In this document: positions 44,151 through 57,436 of the stretch, piece after piece
Layout of the letters: every line of letters starts with the position of its first letter
Numbering within the stretch: the stretch's first letter is position 1
NCBI GenBank assembly: GCA_000499405.2
Contig: HG738140.1
Location: 14,971,967-15,035,966, forward strand
Length of the DNA: 64,000 nt
Source of the DNA: Onchocerca volvulus
Lineage: Eukaryota > Nematoda > Chromadorea > Rhabditida > Onchocercidae
Direction of reading: 5' to 3'
Position numbers and translations under genes: made by a program
Notes under the pieces: model-generated
What the model was told of the DNA's origin: nothing
Seen by the model: the letters and a program-made list of their open reading frames with translations, nothing else
Database searches by the model: none

Positions 44151-47100
44151 TTACTTCAATGTAATGGAAATAATATTTATTTCTTGTTTTGGTCGGCCGC
44201 TTTTTTCAAATACTGGCACCAGATTAATTTTTTGCACCACATTAAAACCTTCTGTTACCTGAAAAACCAAAAATGATGGCCTAAATCAATAACATTTCAA
44301 ACAGATCAATAACTAGCTTTTATTAGCCTTATTAATAATACGAAAGATACTAGTTGTTCGCAAACTGTCATTTTGAGAAAATTTTTGTGAATAATTTTTA
44401 TAGATCGATGTAAAAATTTCGAGAAAAATTCCAAACTATACACAACGACTTCCACTGCTGATAATAACCATAATAAAAATAAAGTCATTTATAATAAAGT
44501 AACAAAAATATAGAAAAGCAGAATTAATACTCAAATGAAATATAGAAAAGCAGAATTAATACCTATATCTTTGAATCTTTAGAATCTAGTTCAGAAAACT
44601 AAAACACTTTGAAATTTTAAGGATTTTTATTTCTTAAATTAAAAATAAAGACACAAACCTGTCCGAAAAGAGTATTCTTGCCATCTAACCAATCAGCAGG
44701 AATAACTGTAATAAAGAACTGAGATCCATTGGTATTCGGGCCTGCATTTGCCATTGAAACCATATAAGGTTTATCATGTCTGAGTTTGGGATGAAATTCA
44801 TCTTCAAAATCTTCACCCCAAATGGACTGACCACCAGTTCCTTTACCAGTAGGATCGCCGGTCTAAAAATATCTTCAGTAAAAAACGAATAAATTTGACA
44901 CTTGATCAACAAAATTAAGCAGGAAAAAAATAATGATGATGAGACTAAAATTCATGACCATAGAGCCAATTAAAGGAATAAAGACTCTAGTTTTTTTCTC
45001 AATGTACTTCTCGCTATGGTTATAAAAAATTCAATAATTTTGGAACTTATCGAATTAATGATGTCAACAATGACAACTATATTACTTTTAATTTTTCTAA
45101 TTATTTTCATTACTCAAAATGACACATGCTTTTTAACCGAAATTATATGAAATCAAAAAAAAAAAAATTTAAAAATTACCTGAATCATGAAACTTTTAAT
45201 TACGCGATGAAATGTTTGACCATTGTAGTATCCTCTTCTTGCATGTGTGCAAAAATTTTCCACTGCTTTCGGACATTCATTAGGAAATAATTTTATATGT
45301 ATGTCACCAAATGAGGTATGTATTACTGCATGTTCCGTTACTTTACTGTCAATTGTATCACTCTGAAAATTAGAAATTTTATAAATTTTGTCTAAAAATA
45401 GACTTCTGAAGAAATAAACAAAAAAAGAATTAACGACCCCAATAAACATCTTAATCTAGTTAATAATTGCAAATACCTCAACAGCTGTTATAATATCCTC
45501 TTTTCTGGGTCTTTCATTGAAAACATCTCGTCCCATGCCAGTGCCATCTATATCATCACCTTCATCCGTTGAAAAAGGCTCCGCATTGGTGAATAAATAG
45601 AATCTACCTTTCCGGTATGCACAAGCAACCTAAAGAAAGTTTCAAATAAAACAATATCATATGAGAATGGCAGCATAAATAAGTTAAAAAGTCTTACCAA
45701 CATAGGGTCAGGTTCTGTTTTTTTTAGATTTGGATTTGCTGCAGCCATAGCATCAATTGTTGCTGCTGCTCCCTGTAATGAAATAAAATGAAAAGAAACT
45801 CCAAAAATTCAAACATTTCATATATATAAGCATGCCATAAGCGTAAGTTTTCTTAAATTAGCAAGAACTTTTTGGAATAAATAAAATAAAAAAATTAAAA
45901 AACGACTGTTTCATCATTTAAGTTCCTCCATAAAATTAGTTTCGATCAAGAAAAATTAAATCTTTCTCTTTTTGTAGGTTTGGATGCAAAGAGAAAGAAA
46001 TTAAACTATAATTCAGAAACAAAAATGACTGGTAACCTGCAACTGCTCCTTGAAATCCGGTACAGCACGGCAAAGTGAGACACCCAAAAATCTCATATTC
46101 TCATTTTTGCCAATTTCACGAACTATCTCATCGGTGTATAAGTTGTAAACCTAATGAAATAGAATTTACTAGGCGGATTTTCAATGTCTATTCATTTTCT
46201 ATTGATGAAAACCAGATTTTTTATTGGTAAAAAAGAATAAAATGAGAAAATCAGAGAAAACACACGAAAAGATTACTTTGATCCCAATTGGTGTGGGATA
46301 GATAAGAAAATTACTAGTTTCATCAAAACAAATCGATAAATGCTGAAAAGTATTTTCATCACGATCCAACTCTTTTTCCAATGCAACTCGTCGATTCCAT
46401 TCCATATTTTGTAAGCCATAATTTCTGGAAACAGAAATGAATTATAACAGCACGAAGCCGATTCACAATTTATTAGTTTTATAAACACTTAGCTTCCTAG
46501 AACATCGATATAATAATCGAGGACTATTAAAGATATTCATAATTCATGCAATAAACGCGATGTTCTAGGAATCTCATAATTGCAGAAATATATGACTTAC
46601 TATTTCTAAGATATTTTCAACGTATCTCGATGATATATGATCATTTCTCTTTTGCACTAGGAAGGTATGAAGGAGAAAATGATTTTGATTCATTGTAAAA
46701 AGAAAAAAGAAAAAAATCATGCCCATTATGCTATTATAATTCATTTCTATGTTTTATAAAAATAGCACAAATTAATATACAATTAAATCAAACTTCGAAC
46801 AACTTGTAACAGTCACATCATAATTTTTAGACTACTGATTATTTTCTTTACCATTATCTCCCTTCTGATTCTCCACTCAAAACATACTTATTAACTGTAG
46901 CTTGATCAACATAAAACTGTAATGTTTCGTCGATGACTTTTAACAATTTCCCGCTAGCGAAACTAAATATTCGGATACGTCGATCTGCTCCAACTGCAGC
47001 AAATGATTTCCCACTTGGTGCTATTACCAAACAACGTGGCGGTGCCTTAATCTGAAAAATACAATCCCAAAATCCTCAATTCTAGACAAAAATTCTAAAA

Positions 47101-49511
47101 GCTAATGAAAAATATAAAAAGACTTTAATGCTAATCCGCATTCACTATTCCTTTTGATACAAAACGTAGTAATAAAATGATTCATAAGTATAAATATCAT
47201 AAATACAAATAAGTTAAGGATCATATCGAAGAAACATATTTAAGTAATCAAGAAATACAGAGAAATAAAACTGATACAATGCAGATGGTATGCTCGGAAT
47301 TTCATTAAAAAAAATAGAATATCGAAACTATTGGCTAGATCGAAACGAAGAATAAAGATTTTCACTAACTTTAACAAATTCATAAAGATCAGTTTCCGTT
47401 TTATACGTCCACTTCACATTATCTGGGAAATGATATTCACGCTTCGGACCGGACCAATATTCCAACATTCCCTTCTCATCAACGGAAATCGCACAATCAA
47501 AATGTGGATTATACTAAAATATTAAAGTAAATGGATATGTATGAAACTTTCTAAAAATATAATACATACAAAATTTTCTAAAATCATGATTAGTAAAAAT
47601 ATTTCCATTAGTTTCAAAAAGTTTTTCGAATTTCAATAAATGATTAGATTAAATACAATGATAAAACGAAATACCTCAATAAATTTCACAGGATTTGAAT
47701 GAATTTTATCTAAAACATGAATTGGTTTATCTTCGCCTTTGCCATCATAAATATATATTTTTCCAGATTCCGAGTCTGATACAGCTAATGCCTGTATAAC
47801 ATCATTTCCTGCAATTATCAATGAAATCTAAATTCACTGCATTGAAATTTCAGTCAAATAACTAAAATTTACTCAACGACTTGATTATTTAGGAACTAAG
47901 TTGGTTCAATATTTAGTTCTTCACCCAGTAGACTAGTGATTAAACTAGTGGAAGAAGAAAAAGAGAAATGTATCTAAAAATGAAGAAACTTTAACTCAAA
48001 AGAGAATCACTAAGTAATAACTCAAATCATACTAATTATGAATTTTTAACCCTGATGTATCCATGCAGCAGTTTTTGGAGCAAATTCCGTATTAAGCATA
48101 TTAATCATATCGAAATTGGGTATATCAAATATTTTCACTGATTTGTCTTGCATACAAACCGTTGCCATTAACGTTCCGTTGTGATTGATCGTCAAGTGGG
48201 AGAAAGCATCTGTAAAATGAAATTTAATACTTCCTTAAAACTTGCAGATTATTTTCCAAAACAATGATCATAATTGCTGAGGTATAACGCCATTCATCTA
48301 TCCAGAACATTTGAACTACTCATAATAATAAAACCAATATTAAAATCAGTTCTATCCCAACCTCACATCTGAGATATACTTGGATAATCATAAAATATAG
48401 CTAGTTCATTTATCTAGCTTCTTAAAACACTCCGATAATCTTGAAGTCACTTTTGAGAAATGAACTGATTGCACACGGCTATTATTTCATTGTGTAATTG
48501 CAAACGAAACAAAAAATAAGAGTAAAAAAAAAAAAAGAAAAACGAAAAGTTTGCTAACATCATACAAATTCCGATGCTAATTACAAATATTGCAAACTTG
48601 AGTGAGTTTGTTATTGCTTAATAAATTTCAAACTAACGGAGATGACAGCGGAAATGTTTGACAAATTCAATTCCTTCACCATGCTTTTTTTTCCAAAATT
48701 TCAAGTGTCCATCCGTACTTGCTGTTATGATGAAATTTGTTCTAAAACAAATGAGTTAATTTTAATTAAACTGTTTAGTCTACAAATAATTAGTAGATAA
48801 AACACGAGTGCAGTATTTAAAAAAAAAAATTAATTGCCATTATTAGCTCATAAAGTACACGAATGTATGCTATTGTTAGACTTACATATTTTAATGATAA
48901 CTAAAGAAAGTATTATAAAATTAGTTTAAAGGAAAAAATTTAAACGAATTGAAACGGAATTCAGAAAAAAAATATAGAGAAAATAAACACACGCAGTTGC
49001 GATAACATGAGTTATAGTATCTCTGTGCATAAACGATTTTTCGTATTGAACAGCGCGTGGTATTGAACGCAGATATGTTTCTTCATACGGAAGTTCTGCA
49101 ATTTGCATAGTATATCCAATTACTTGTTCAAAAAAAGGTTAATTTGAAATTAAAATAAAAAAAATCAGTAAAGGAAAATAAAATGGCATGTAATAAAACA
49201 AGATATAATAGTAATAATAATAGCGGCGATAATGAGAGTAAAGTAATAATAATAATAGTAATGAATAATTAATAATAATGATAATAATAATAGGAATGGT
49301 AATAATAATTGCAATAGTAATAATATATCTTCCTCAAAGAACTTAGTTATGAATTTTTACTGACATACAAATTCTAAATTTTATTGACTAGCCTAACAAT
49401 TACTATGCTACATTTACTTTTGATCTTCTTTAACTCAGAAGTGCTTTCATTTCCATCACCAGCATAGGAATTTGTTGAATCCACCAATGTTTCCTCTTTT
49501 CGTTTCAACAT
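44151..49511 (-). CDS. PPWD1, WD-repeat spliceosomal cyclophilin
   Basis: Fourteen phase-matched exons give 628 residues (human PPWD1 has 646): 49418-49511, 48993-49095, 48638-48741, 48051-48209, 47675-47808, 47370-47513, 46888-47051, 46277-46424, 46037-46150, 45698-45772, 45477-45629, 45180-45362, 44659-44862 and 44151-44258. The N-terminal part is a WD propeller (SYMHRD-like [53 protein letters not shown]). [13 protein letters not shown] links it to a C-terminal cyclophilin domain (about 470-628) with [36 protein letters not shown] and [11 protein letters not shown]. Peptidyl-prolyl isomerases of this type sit in the catalytic spliceosome. The catalytic Arg (FHRVI), Gln (GSQFF) and Trp (DWLDG) remain, but the usual His of WLDGKH is Asn. 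The ATG follows ATTACAG by one base, a likely trans-splice site. Confidence 0.96.
49205..49327 (+). repeat. (TAA)n microsatellite
   Basis: Imperfect AATAATAAT runs with interruptions in the first intron of PPWD1. Confidence 0.9.
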
Positions 49512-51207
49512 CCTGTAATCAACAAATTTTTATTCTACTTCTATCCCAGTTAATACCCTACTCTATTATTTACAGCTGTGTCGCATTAATTTTTAGATCT
49601 AATAGTATGTAATTATAATTAATTGATTTTCAATTCGGTTGTATTTGATCACCATTAATTCAGCATTATCTCATATATTTTGTTATCATCAATAATGTAC
49701 AATGAATCAGGCACGCCAAAAGTAAAATATTTTCATTTCAATTATTTCTATTTACGACATCTAGCATGATCTTTTCAAACTTTTTTTCAAAAATGGAACT
49801 GTATTTCGGAATTTTTTAAAAGACTGATCCTTGAAACCTTATATTACGTGGATCATTTGTATGATTTAAACTGTCCTAAATTTGAGTCGTAACTCACATT
49901 AACCGAAATTCCAACGAAACATAAAACAAACAAAATAATTATGAAAATCTGCAACTATCAACCGACAAGGTAAAAATGTGAAACAAACTGTTTCGCATCT
50001 TGAATCTCAACCTTGCGGTATGGGTTTTTTTTTTTTTTTCTCGCGAGAGAAACGGAAGGTAAGTATTGCTAATAAATCTGTTATTCGGATGGAATTGTGC
50101 TGTTTTTATTTTCAGTGAGATCGAGATCGCTATTGTTAGCAAATATTACGACGTCCTACTTCATTTGCGACATTTTCTTCATGCATTCAGTACTACCATA
50201 CTTGTTGCAAAATATGAATCTCTTCAAAATATTTCTCTGCATACATGGAATAGTATAGAGCTAAATATTATTGAGAATACAGTCTTTTTGCATGCAAAAG
50301 AAAAAAAAATATTATCATGCGTACAATACGAATATTCTTGTGCATGCAGAACAGTGAAGAGTTGAACATTTCTATGCATGCAAAATAATGTGAGCGAAGT
50401 AATTAGTAATTCTTCACATAGAAAAAAATGCTTAAAAAAATTATCTGTATTCTTCTGTTTCTATTTTCTTCTTATGAAATGATTGACTTATTCAATTCTT
50501 GAAATTGTGCTTTAAACTCGATTTTGCAAATTTAACGCTTCCCCAGTGTAGATTTTCTGATTTCAGATAGTGCTAATCTTTGCTTAGCTGAACAATTGAC
50601 TGCATAATTGTAGTTAGTGCCGTATAGTTTCTACGTATTCATTTATTAATTCACTTTTTTTTTTTTTTCATTTCATTTCCAAGATGAATAAATTGATGTT
50701 CTGAATGCATGAAACAATTGTTCATAGCAACTAATTTATTTCAAGCTAGTCTTTTTTGGAGCGACTATCCCGTTGAACGCTTTGTCGTTTGTTGTAAAGT
50801 AAAAACAAAAAAAAATATTCCATTATGCTGGAGAGTATACCACTTGAATTTTATTGAATTGTATCATATATTCATTTCGTCTTACATTTTGCTTAGTTGT
50901 TATCATTTTTGTGTAATAACGATATCAAATTTTGTCCAGAAACTGTGCAAGTTAATAAACTATACAAGTAATAGAATTTTAATCAGAATTCGAAATTCGA
51001 AAAAAAAATTTTTTTCCGTGCTTCTCTTTTGATTTCCTAATAAATGTGATGAATAATTATGATTAGCACTTCTCAAATTCATAAAAAATTGTCAAAAGCT
51101 CAGGAAAATTCAATACTTATATAAATGATAGATATAATACAAACATATTAGCACAAAATATACATAAAGAGGTTGAAAAACAAATTTACAATAAAACCCA
51201 AGATAAT
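49512..51207. other. Spacer between PPWD1 and the ApoL-like gene
   Basis: AT-rich. Open frames at 50,066-50,365 and 50,709-51,032 have no splice context or recognisable family and are probably chance. Several TGCATGCAAA motifs occur at 50,285-50,385. No clear promoter was assigned. Confidence 0.5.
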
Positions 51208-53646
51208 TTATTCTTCTATGAGCAAATTACTGAAATCAATCTTAGCCATAATTTGTTCTAGTTCTTTTTCTTTGAAATCAGCAAGACTATTTAGGCAATC
51301 ACTAAATTTTGTCGAACAACCTGTTGCTATGTCACGCGCTGAAAGAAATATCGTTACACCATCAATAATAACACCAATTCCAATGGCACCGCGTGCAACG
51401 CCTCGAATCAGAGTACTACCAATCTCAGTCTGCAATTTTTTTTCAAATATATTTAAGAAGTTCTTCCAGGAAATTTGGTCTAGTGCTTGAGTTACAACAT
51501 TCGTTAGCATTCAATATATCAATACAATTTTCTACAAGATTGCGTTCTATTTTATAACTGATAAACTTATCATTCCATTGTGAAAAGTTTTTAAGCTTGA
51601 ACATAGAACAGTTGTAAAATTTAGTTAAGATCCAAAAAAGATAAGTTACCATTTGAATTCCAACTCTTCGTAAGCCTAAAGCGGTCACACTTTTCGCACT
51701 GCCAGCGCCAATTTGAAGTCCCAGTGATGGGAGATCATTTGTTGCGGTATCCATGGTCTTATAAGTCCCATCAGATCGTTCGTTTGCTTCAAACTAAAAG
51801 AAAAAAACTATGCAGAAATGAATTAGAATGATAAACTATAATGGGGAGGGGAATTAGCATAACCGCAAAACTGACCTCTGACATGAAAAAATTTGAAATG
51901 CCTCACGTGAATGTTAGAATAGCGGGAAGCTTCTCTGTTTAGTTGACGAAAATGAAGGATTATAAAAAAAAGAAAGAAAAAAATGACTCATATAAATTTG
52001 CAAAATAGATTTTTAAAGTGGAAAATCTCAAAAATTTTCTGCAGACTCGGAATATTTCTAGAATTTTTATTCTCTTTATTTAATGTGCAATCAACTAACC
52101 AAGTTAGAATTCAGTGCATTCTGATAAATTCCTTCAATATCGTGCATCAATGCGATATCATATTTTGACAGTGATTCCACCTTTTTTACCATATTTCGAA
52201 AAAACATGAATTCGGTCAACTGCGTCCCCAAATTTGAAGCTGTAGCAAGTCCAGCAACAACCAGTCCTAGACAGAAAGCTCTAAAACTGATTCACATGCT
52301 TAATATTATTATATCATCAATACTATTTATTTATTAGTCTAACATGAAACTGATCCCAAAACCTCCGAGAAGTAATGGTGGATATACAACAGTTCCAGCA
52401 ATCGCTGCGGTACCACCAGCAATACCAACTGAACTTCCAGCTATTGTAGAAACAGTACAACGCTTTTTAACATGTATCGACTGTAAAAAAGTAGTTTCAA
52501 CTGGGAATCACTAAAAGAAAAAAAAAAAAAAAGAAATAAGCTAAATAACTGCTAACAAGGAACTGATCTTATTTGATCAATTAGTAAGCAATAAAGGCAT
52601 TATTTCGGCAATTTAAGTTGACAAAACAAACAAGTTTTGAGTCAGAAATATTAAATTCATTCTCTCAGTTTCCATTTAGCTCCTTACAGTGCTAATAATA
52701 TTAGCAATTTCAATACTTTCATAGAAAACTTATCATCGTGAATTCATTCTAAATGATCTCTCTTTTTAAAGTATAACAATATCTCTACCTCCAAAAGTAA
52801 AACTATGTAAGATTATGTATTTCACATTACGCCACTTTTCACTTTTGTAGCAAATCGTAAATCTTCATTCCAGAATATACATATACACTCACCTTATCTG
52901 CAATATTCCTTAATTCATTGATCAAATTCTGCCGATTTCCAACGAAAGCTTTATAGATATTATAAAAACTCTTACGTAAAGTAGATTTTTCCATGCCATT
53001 ACCATTTTGTACAAGAGTATCACTGACAAAAAACTGAAATAGATAATACTCCGCTAAATTAATAAGAAAAATCGAATTCAATTAAGTAGGGAAAAAATTA
53101 ATTCCCATAACATGAGTAAGTTAGTTCCAAGTAAGTTAGAACAATTCTAATTAATAACTGACATTATTTTTGGAGAACTAATAAGAAAAAAAAAAAAGAA
53201 AAACAAACAAAGAAGTAAGCTTAGCTTCAGTTACGTTATTATCAGCAAAATATTCTGGTCATTTTATAAAAGAGATATCGTGATCATTTCACGAAAATGA
53301 TATTTTTATCTTTCATAAAAGTCCAATCTGCTTATTTTATAAAAAATTTTTATGAAAAACTCTTGTCACTTTAAGCAAGAGACCCTAATTATTTCATAAA
53401 AGGACAGAAAATACTCGTGAAAAATAAATCCAAACAAAAAAAAAAAAAATACTGTAAAGTTCTAAACATTACAAAAAAGAGATAAATATAGAACTATTCG
53501 CTATTAATATGTAATGCTTCTTCTACTTTCCGTTTAGTAGAGTGATTCATAAAAAATAAAATGAAACAATAATAATATCTGACCAAATGATTTAATTCCT
53601 CGTCATATTCGGGAGGCATAACTGCCGATGACAATTGATTATCCAT
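51208..53646 (-). CDS. Apolipoprotein-L-like protein
   Basis: Six exons encode 288 residues: 53584-53646, 52893-53033, 52351-52480, 52100-52266, 51650-51793 and 51208-51429. The ApoL fold is an amphipathic helical bundle with a hydrophobic hairpin that can act at intracellular membranes. Visible features are ELRNIADK (about 60), the Gly/Ala/Ile-rich hairpin IAGSSVGIAGGTAAIAG (about 78-94) with PPLLLGGFG and LVVAGLATASNLGTQLTEF (about 112-130), a charged helix, GAGSAKSVTALGLR (about 198) and LIRGVARGAIGIGVIIDGVT (about 222). There is no signal peptide. Phases agree; the donor of exon 3 (ATCA, then GTTTCA) is my least certain border, because another GT lies 9 nt downstream. It shares the strand with PPWD1, 1.7 kb away. 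The exact role in nematodes is unknown to me. Confidence 0.8.
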
Positions 53647-54874
53647 GGCATAAATATATTATAGGTATAGAAGAAAATAAGCATCCAAGATATCCCGGGA
53701 CAGCCTATCAAGATAACGAGATGCGGGGCACTACAAATACTACTTCTACTCTTCCCGATTAGATAAAAGAGACAAGGTGAAATTCTGAAATCTCAATAGG
53801 ACCATTGCTTGAAATCCTTAACAAGTTGGGCCCCATGACTTTGATCAAGTTTGGAATGTATTTCAGTGAAGTTCTATCTATTCAGATCTTTGATGAAATT
53901 ATTTTGATAGCACTTTAAGAGCTTCGCATGGAATTTAGCAATTTCTAAAATGAACGGGACTTCACGTAACCTTTATGTGACCTAATCGTATGTTGGACTG
54001 ACAAAGAAATCACATATCTAGCAGAATTTACGCTGATGAATAATTTCCAAATCGATAATGCTTCTAATGTTACACATAACTTATGTATTGTAAAAATTAA
54101 AATTAATTTTGCATAATTATTGGTTTGCATAAAAAATGAATGAGAAGTTAAAAATGAAAAAAACATTTGTTTGATTGCATTCATCAGTTAGATGCGGTTT
54201 AATTTGTGAATTAATTGAGAGAAAAAGTTTGAAAGGTAAGTTTAATTTCGTTTTATTTTTTGAAATTTTTAAATTTATTCCTATTATCATTTCCAACTTA
54301 TTATTATTCAAATTAAAATAATTTAAGTTCTTATATGTAAGAGCATATAACATATATAATTTGAATTTCTGTTAAAGACGGAAATAACAGAGGACGGAGA
54401 CACTTTAAACAACGAAATAGAGGATATTATTTGAAGCACTTTGAAGTATTTGATAAGTTGGAATGTTATAAAGGATATTATAAATATTTTCGCATGAAAT
54501 GTGGATTTAATATTCTTTTGAGAGAATAATTTAGAAATGAAATAATTATATTTGATCTTTTGATCTAAAAGACTTTAACAATCCCCTATATCAGAAATCA
54601 TAAAAATGATTAATTTTTACATCTTATACTGATATGTTATGAAATATTATACATTATATAAGCAAATCAAACAAAGGATATTATTGAAACTTATCAAATT
54701 TTAATTATTATTTGGAATATTGAAACTTAAAATGATATCAAAATGTTTTTAAGTATAATAAACAATGTGATATTTTAGTATTAGGAGAAATTTGTTTAGA
54801 AAATTTTACAAAATTTTCACATAATAAGATGGAATTTTTAGATTAGAAAATTTTTAAATTGAAATTTTTAGATA
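53647..54874. other. Divergent spacer, ApoL-like / membrane protein
   Basis: The two flanking genes start outward from this 1.2-kb AT-rich stretch, so it should hold both promoters, but no specific element can be named. ATTTTTAG ends 3 nt before the ATG at 54,875. Confidence 0.5.
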
Positions 54875-57436
54875 ATGGCTGATGATTATGAAATTTTGGA
54901 TCCAAATAAAGCTGAGCCAAAATTTGATAGTGATAGTGTACCTGTGACACCAATTTTGTCGAGCAAACAACTATCAGTTATTGATCAAGCAATCGCTGAT
55001 AAGAAAAATGGCGAACAAAGACGAAAAGTTATTTTGAGGAAAAAAGATGCTGAAAAAATGGATAATGAGTATAGAAGTGGTAGTAAATTATTAGATGTGG
55101 TAAGATGATAAGAATAACGAATCAAAAATCGCAAGAGCTTTTGATATGCAAATAATTTGTCAACATGAAATGCTGATAACAATATCATATTTTTCTTTTA
55201 TTTTGATAATTATCACCAAGAGATGATATCTTTTTCAAAACGTAAATTTGTCAAAATGAAATTATTTATATTTGTTACATTTTATTGAAATATTTGTTAA
55301 ATTGAATGAACAATATATAAAAAGTTTATTTATAATAATCAACTTTGCTATAAACTTTTTTTTTTTCGCTCTCGAAATCAATATACATTAGAAAAACAAA
55401 TTAAAATATAATTAAAGTGAGAAATTGAAAAAAGAAATTTCTGAAAATCTATAAAATTTTATTATTTCAGAAACAAGGACAAGGTGAAAGTGATCAGTTC
55501 ATTATTGTTTATGGTAATTTTTTGAAAAATATAAACGAAATATTGTGCCATCAAAATTAGTATTCAATTTTTCTTTGAAATAGCAAATCTTGGTAATAAA
55601 AGTGCATATATTGTTATGAAAATGAATTCACCTTGATATAATATTTGATACGGATGATCCGTTGATCTATTTAATACGGATGATCCGTTGATCTATTTGA
55701 TTCGAGTGATCTGTTGATCTAAAGCAAGTACTGATCGGGAGGATTCATTCATTTAAACGAAATACACTTTAACTCTCCTAATAATCCTTCTAAAATTAAT
55801 GAAGTTAAATATTAGATTTTAATGATATTACTACCAATAACTTCGTGATGAATCATTTATAATAAAAATAAAAAAAAAAAATAGAAAATGGTAAAACTTG
55901 AAAACTAAAAAATTGCATGTATATTTCTTATCTTTTCTAAAATTTATAGCAAATTGTATATGAAATCAAAAGCTTCGAATAACTCTGTAAAACTTTTAAC
56001 TTTTCCATAATCTTTAGTTTTTTAGAAACAAATTTAATTTTTTGTCCCCTAAATTTTGATTTCAATTTAGAATACGAAAGTACAGCATCATCTATCAGAC
56101 GAGCATTTCTTATTTCAACTGCGATAGGATTTCTGATATGCATCCTTCATTCATTATTAGGAATCATTTATCTCGGATGTTTGTTTCAATTTCTTCAAAT
56201 CATAATTATTTTTTATGCTAATTATCGCTTCATTGAAAAAGTTTTCTTTTTTTTTTCACGATTTATTTATGCTGAAAAGAAAAAGTTTTAAATATAAAGT
56301 TTTTGATTAGTTTCTTTGTTTCTATTTAGTAATGTAGTTATATTTATTGATTATTTTTTCAAGATGTTTGTTTCAGAAGTGCTAACAAATGCCTTTTCTT
56401 CGATAAATAGTACTAAAATTCATTTATACATATATTTACAATTTAAATAATTTTAATTAGAATGTTAGAAAATGAAAATCGTTTCAAAATTTCCTTCTAC
56501 TAATAAGTTTTATTAGGTAATGAATTTTATGTTTTCCTCAATGCATCATTTGACTTGAATTTTTTAAAATTTCATTGATAGCGGAAAGTTCAATCTTCTG
56601 AATCTTCTTTGATAGAAAGACAAATAGATTGTAGTTTCAAGTTTTGGCTAGAAATAAACTTACAACAATATGCATAATCAGAGGATTTGACTTTTTTCTC
56701 TTATTTATTATTTTTTCAGACAATAAAGAACTTAATTTCAATTTCGGTTGAATGGAAATCATTAATTATCTTCAAGGAAATATATTTCGAAATGGGATAA
56801 TTTTTGAATGAATTTCATTGTTGAAATATGTAGTTGTATTTATTTGCCATATTTGAATTACATGAATGAGTGAAATATTTTTCTAAACAAAAATTTCTGA
56901 ATAAAAGTTTTCGGAAAGTTTTGAAAATTGATAATTTAAAAATAATTTAAAAAAATGGCATCAATTTTAAAAAGATTCGAATTCATCAAGCGATGCATAT
57001 TTTTAAAATTGATAAGAAGATTATAGCAATATCCTTCCATGTTTTTTAATTTTTTGCTTCTTTCAAATAACTATTTAATTCATTTATTACTCATTCATTG
57101 CTTCTTTCGAATTGCCGAATGTTAATTAAATTTATCATTTTGAACTGAACTCCTTGAATTTAGTTTAAATATCATTTCTGGCTTACTATAATTGTGTTTT
57201 TTTTTTTTTTTGGCATAATTTCTTCTTATTTTCTGTTTTGTATTAAATTTTAATTAATCAGCAAAGCTTATGCCTATGATTTATATTTCGATTCCACCTC
57301 ATTTTCTTCTATCAATCTAATTATAGCATGACTTTAAATAACTTTTTAAAGTTTTATGATATCAGGCAAAAATAGAATTCTTCTTGCGATGCAAGAATAC
57401 TGCCATCTAGCTGGATCATACGAGACAATTAATTAA
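54875..57436 (+). CDS. Unrecognised small single-pass membrane protein
   Basis: Exons 54875-55099 and 55471-55513 encode a polar, charged N-terminus of about 89 residues (starts MADDYEILDPNKAEP). Exon 3 starts at 56,071 with EYESTASSIRRAFL and a hydrophobic helix (FLISTAIGFLICILHSLLG, about 105-123). Two ends are possible. Reading on to the stop at 56,291 gives 162 residues with a second, Phe/Ile-rich hydrophobic stretch. Splicing from 56,178 (GGAT, then GTTTGT) to 57,366-57,436 gives 148 residues ending QEYCHLAGSYETIN. I favour the spliced form because that last exon has normal protein composition and fits in phase, whereas the read-through is AT-driven. An acceptor-like TTTTTAG precedes the ATG by 3 nt. 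I do not recognise the family. Confidence 0.6.
55647..55724 (+). repeat. Three tandem 26-bp copies
   Basis: GATACGGATGATCCGTTGAT plus CTATTT is repeated at 55,647, 55,673 and, more diverged, 55,699. Each early copy contains the palindrome CGGATGATCCG. It lies in the second intron of the membrane-protein gene. Confidence 0.85.

Noticed and set aside
50066..50365. 99-codon plus-strand open frame with repeated TGCATGCAAA nearby
   Set aside because: No splice or start context, low-complexity end, no family.
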